Shown: positions 62,148 through 64,000 of the stretch, piece after piece | Numbering within the stretch: the stretch's first letter is position 1 | How the letters are laid out: each line of letters opens with the position of its first letter | NCBI RefSeq assembly: GCF_001294455.1 | Contig: NZ_LIKT01000002.1 | Location: 1 to 64,000, forward strand | DNA: 64,000 nucleotides | Reading direction: 5' to 3' | From: Phaeobacter sp. 11ANDIMAR09 | GTDB lineage: Bacteria > Pseudomonadota > Alphaproteobacteria > Rhodobacterales > Rhodobacteraceae | Translations under genes and position numbers: made by a program | Notes under the pieces: model-generated | Databases searched by the model: none | Told to the model about the DNA's origin: nothing | Seen by the model: the letters and a program-made list of their open reading frames with translations, nothing else

Positions 62148-64000
62148 GAACGGGCCCGTTTTGACCCTTCGGAGATGGCGTCACGCAGTTTCCGCTCCAG
62201 AAAGTCCTGTTTTGATTTTGCATGGTACTTCAAGCCGAACATATCCTTGACGTAGAAGGTATCGACCACCTGTTCGCCATAGGTCGCAATCACCGCATTG
62301 GCGATATAGACATTGGCGCCGGCCAGGGTGCGGGCCAGATCATAGAGCAACCCGGTGCGATCGCGGGTGTCGACCTCGATGATTGTGTAGATCTCAGAGC
62401 CTTCGTTATCAAAGGTGATATGGGTGGGCACCTTAAAGGCCTTTTCGCGCTTTTTGAATTTGTCGCGGGTTTCCAGCGCCTCCCCGGTGATCACCTCGCC
62501 ATTGAGGGTCTTGAGGATCATCTGGTTCAACCTCGGCAGCCGTGAGGCCTCAAACGGGTGGCCATCGGCATCCTGAATCCAGAAGGCATCCGTCACATAG
62601 CCATCCTTGGTGGTGTAGCTGCGGGCATCGACCACATTGGCACCAACCAGGGCCAGTGCTCCAGAGACGCGGGCAAAGATGCCAGGGTGATCGGCCATGA
62701 CAAAACAGGCACGCGTCGCATCGCGGTCATCATCCGGGTAGAGCCGGATGACAATTCCTGCATCGTCGTTCTTAGCCTCAAGCTCTTTCAACATCTCGGC
62801 AAAATCGACGTGGGCGGTGACGTGCAGGCCCTGCCAGTAGGGATCGTAATGCCGCCCGGTCTCGCGTTTGAGATCGGATTTGGACCAATCGGGCAGGGCG
62901 GCACGCAACGCTTTTTTACCGGCGGCCCCGCGGTGCTCGCGGTTGAGCGCCTCCATGCCGTTGTCCAGCGCCTCGCGGGTTTGGTTATAGAGCGCCCGCA
63001 AAAGGGCCGCCTTCCAATTGTTCCAGGTATCTGGCCCTACGCCGCGAATATCGCAGACGGTCAGGACCAAAAGCAAATCCAGCCGTTTGACAGATTGCAC
63101 TGCCTTGGCAAAGCCCCGCACAGTGCGCGGATCAGCAATATCGCGCTTTTGCGCCATGTCCGACATCAGCAAATGGTTGCGCACCAGCCATTCGACGGTT
63201 TCGCTATCGGATTTGTTGAGCCCCAGACGCGGCGCCACCTTGCGGGCGATCTGGGCACCCAGGATGGAATGATCCAACTCGCGGCCCTTGCCGATGTCAT
63301 GCAACAACATGGCAACCAGCAAAACCTTGCGGTTGATCCCCTTGCGGATCACTTCCGACGACAGGGGCAGTTCGTCTTCCAGCTCGCCCTTCTCGATGGC
63401 GGTGAGGTTGGAGATCACCTGAATGGTGTGCTCGTCCACGGTGTAGGAGTGATACATGTTGAACTGCATCATCGCTACGATTGGCTCAAACTCAGGGATA
63501 AAGGCCGAGAGCACGCCCAGCTCGTTCATCCGGCGCAGGGCGCGTTCCGGGTTGCCATGTTTTAACAGCAGGTCGAGGAAAATTCGCCGGGCTTCCTTAT
63601 CGCCCCGCATCTCATCGTCGATCAGATCCAGATTGGCCGTGACCAGGCGCATGGCATCCGGATGGATCAACATGCCGGTACGCAGCGCCTCTTCAAAGAT
63701 TTTGAGCAGATTAAGCTTATTGTCGAGAAATGCCTCGGGGTCGGCCACATCCAGGCGGTTGTGAATGACTTTGTAGCCGGGCTTTACCCGGGGGCGGCGC
63801 CGGAAGATGCGCTCAAGCAGGGGGGCGCCTTTTTGCTGGCTTGCCTCCAGCTTTGTCAGCAGGATCCGGGTGAGATCGCCAACGGTTGTGGCATGGCGGA
63901 AATATTCCTGCATGAAGATTTCGACGCCGCGCCGCCCGGAGCGGTCCTTGTAACCCATGCGGCTGGCCACCTCGACCTGCAGATCAAAGCTGAGCTGCTC
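62144..64000 (-). CDS. glnD: [Protein-PII] uridylyltransferase, C-terminal two thirds (cut by window edge)
   Basis: 618 residues visible, open to position 64000; the nucleotidyltransferase domain is mostly outside. EQLSFDLQVEVASRMGYKDR opens the visible part, then the PII-UTase region, the HD domain (AMLLHDIGKGRELDHSILGA), and two ACT domains (from about VMADHPGIFARVSGALALVG and VDTRDRTGLLYDLARTLAGA). It uridylylates and de-uridylylates PII in response to glutamine. Confidence 0.95.
   Translation of the reverse strand, partial: EQLSFDLQVEVASRMGYKDRSGRRGVEIFMQEYFRHATTVGDLTRILLTKLEASQQKGAPLLERIFRRRPRVKPGYKVIHNRLDVADPEAFLDNKLNLLKIFEEALRTGMLIHPDAMRLVTANLDLIDDEMRGDKEARRIFLDLLLKHGNPERALRRMNELGVLSAFIPEFEPIVAMMQFNMYHSYTVDEHTIQVISNLTAIEKGELEDELPLSSEVIRKGINRKVLLVAMLLHDIGKGRELDHSILGAQIARKVAPRLGLNKSDSETVEWLVRNHLLMSDMAQKRDIADPRTVRGFAKAVQSVKRLDLLLVLTVCDIRGVGPDTWNNWKAALLRALYNQTREALDNGMEALNREHRGAAGKKALRAALPDWSKSDLKRETGRHYDPYWQGLHVTAHVDFAEMLKELEAKNDDAGIVIRLYPDDDRDATRACFVMADHPGIFARVSGALALVGANVVDARSYTTKDGYVTDAFWIQDADGHPFEASRLPRLNQMILKTLNGEVITGEALETRDKFKKREKAFKVPTHITFDNEGSEIYTIIEVDTRDRTGLLYDLARTLAGANVYIANAVIATYGEQVVDTFYVKDMFGLKYHAKSKQDFLERKLRDAISEGSKRARS

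Overview
The window is about 60% GC and has the gene content and sequence style of a marine alphaproteobacterium of the Roseobacter group (Rhodobacteraceae), close in character to Phaeobacter, Leisingera or Ruegeria. The pointers are dense metabolic operons with start/stop overlaps, many ABC and BCCT solute transporters, a phenylacetate gene set, an nnrU/nnrS pair, a sarcosine oxidase operon, and a tmpA/tmpB-like phosphonate oxygenase pair. The genus assignment is inference from content only.

Layout. 1-800: the 5' part of a frameshifted tyrosine-type integrase, apparently lying next to tRNA-Ser(GCU) as in an integrative element boundary. 989-5571: a class III transaminase divergent from an ectoine-hydrolase-like (DoeA/EutD) gene, an ArgE-like deacetylase and a GntR regulator, with two palindromic candidate operators between the divergent arms. 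5568-8403: nnrU, a Crp/Fnr regulator and nnrS (nitric-oxide-linked genes) without any denitrification reductase. 8788-13325: a complete branched-chain-amino-acid-type ABC importer (five genes). 13589-14236: a glutathione transferase. 14321-20165: cytosine deaminase plus a BMP/Nup-type nucleoside ABC importer, one operon on the minus strand.

20464-35168 is the most unusual block. It holds a four-subunit sarcosine oxidase (soxBDAG order) whose delta subunit lacks the zinc cysteines, a GlxA/AraC regulator overlapping a LysR regulator, a ketoglutarate-semialdehyde-type aldehyde dehydrogenase, a dipeptidase-family protein without the usual HxD motif, a BCCT carrier with an altered aromatic box, an unrecognised 565-residue protein, a DUF3726-like protein and an Ldh2-family reductase. 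Together they look like uptake and demethylation/oxidation of an unidentified N-methylated osmolyte.

35400-47411: a small Cys-rich membrane protein, an RND efflux adaptor and pump, a DUF1348 protein, a four-domain PNPOx/reductase/ferredoxin fusion with a GST and a LysR regulator, then nagA and an N-acetylglucosamine kinase. 47549-55021: tRNA-Met, an alpha/beta hydrolase, then phenylacetate genes paaX and paaZ (minus) and paaG, paaI, paaK and a TetR gene (plus), with a palindromic operator between the divergent arms; the paaABCDE epoxidase is not here. 55695-58393: LysR plus tmpA/tmpB, predicted to release phosphate and glycine betaine from 2-(trimethylammonio)ethylphosphonate. 58579-64000: trpS, a catalytically dead rhomboid homologue, murJ and the 3' two thirds of glnD.

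A theme links several blocks: ectoine-type hydrolysis, sarcosine/betaine demethylation and trimethylammonio-phosphonate oxidation all scavenge nitrogen, phosphorus and carbon from phytoplankton-derived zwitterions. Three intergenic blocks share a GC-rich palindromic repeat family.
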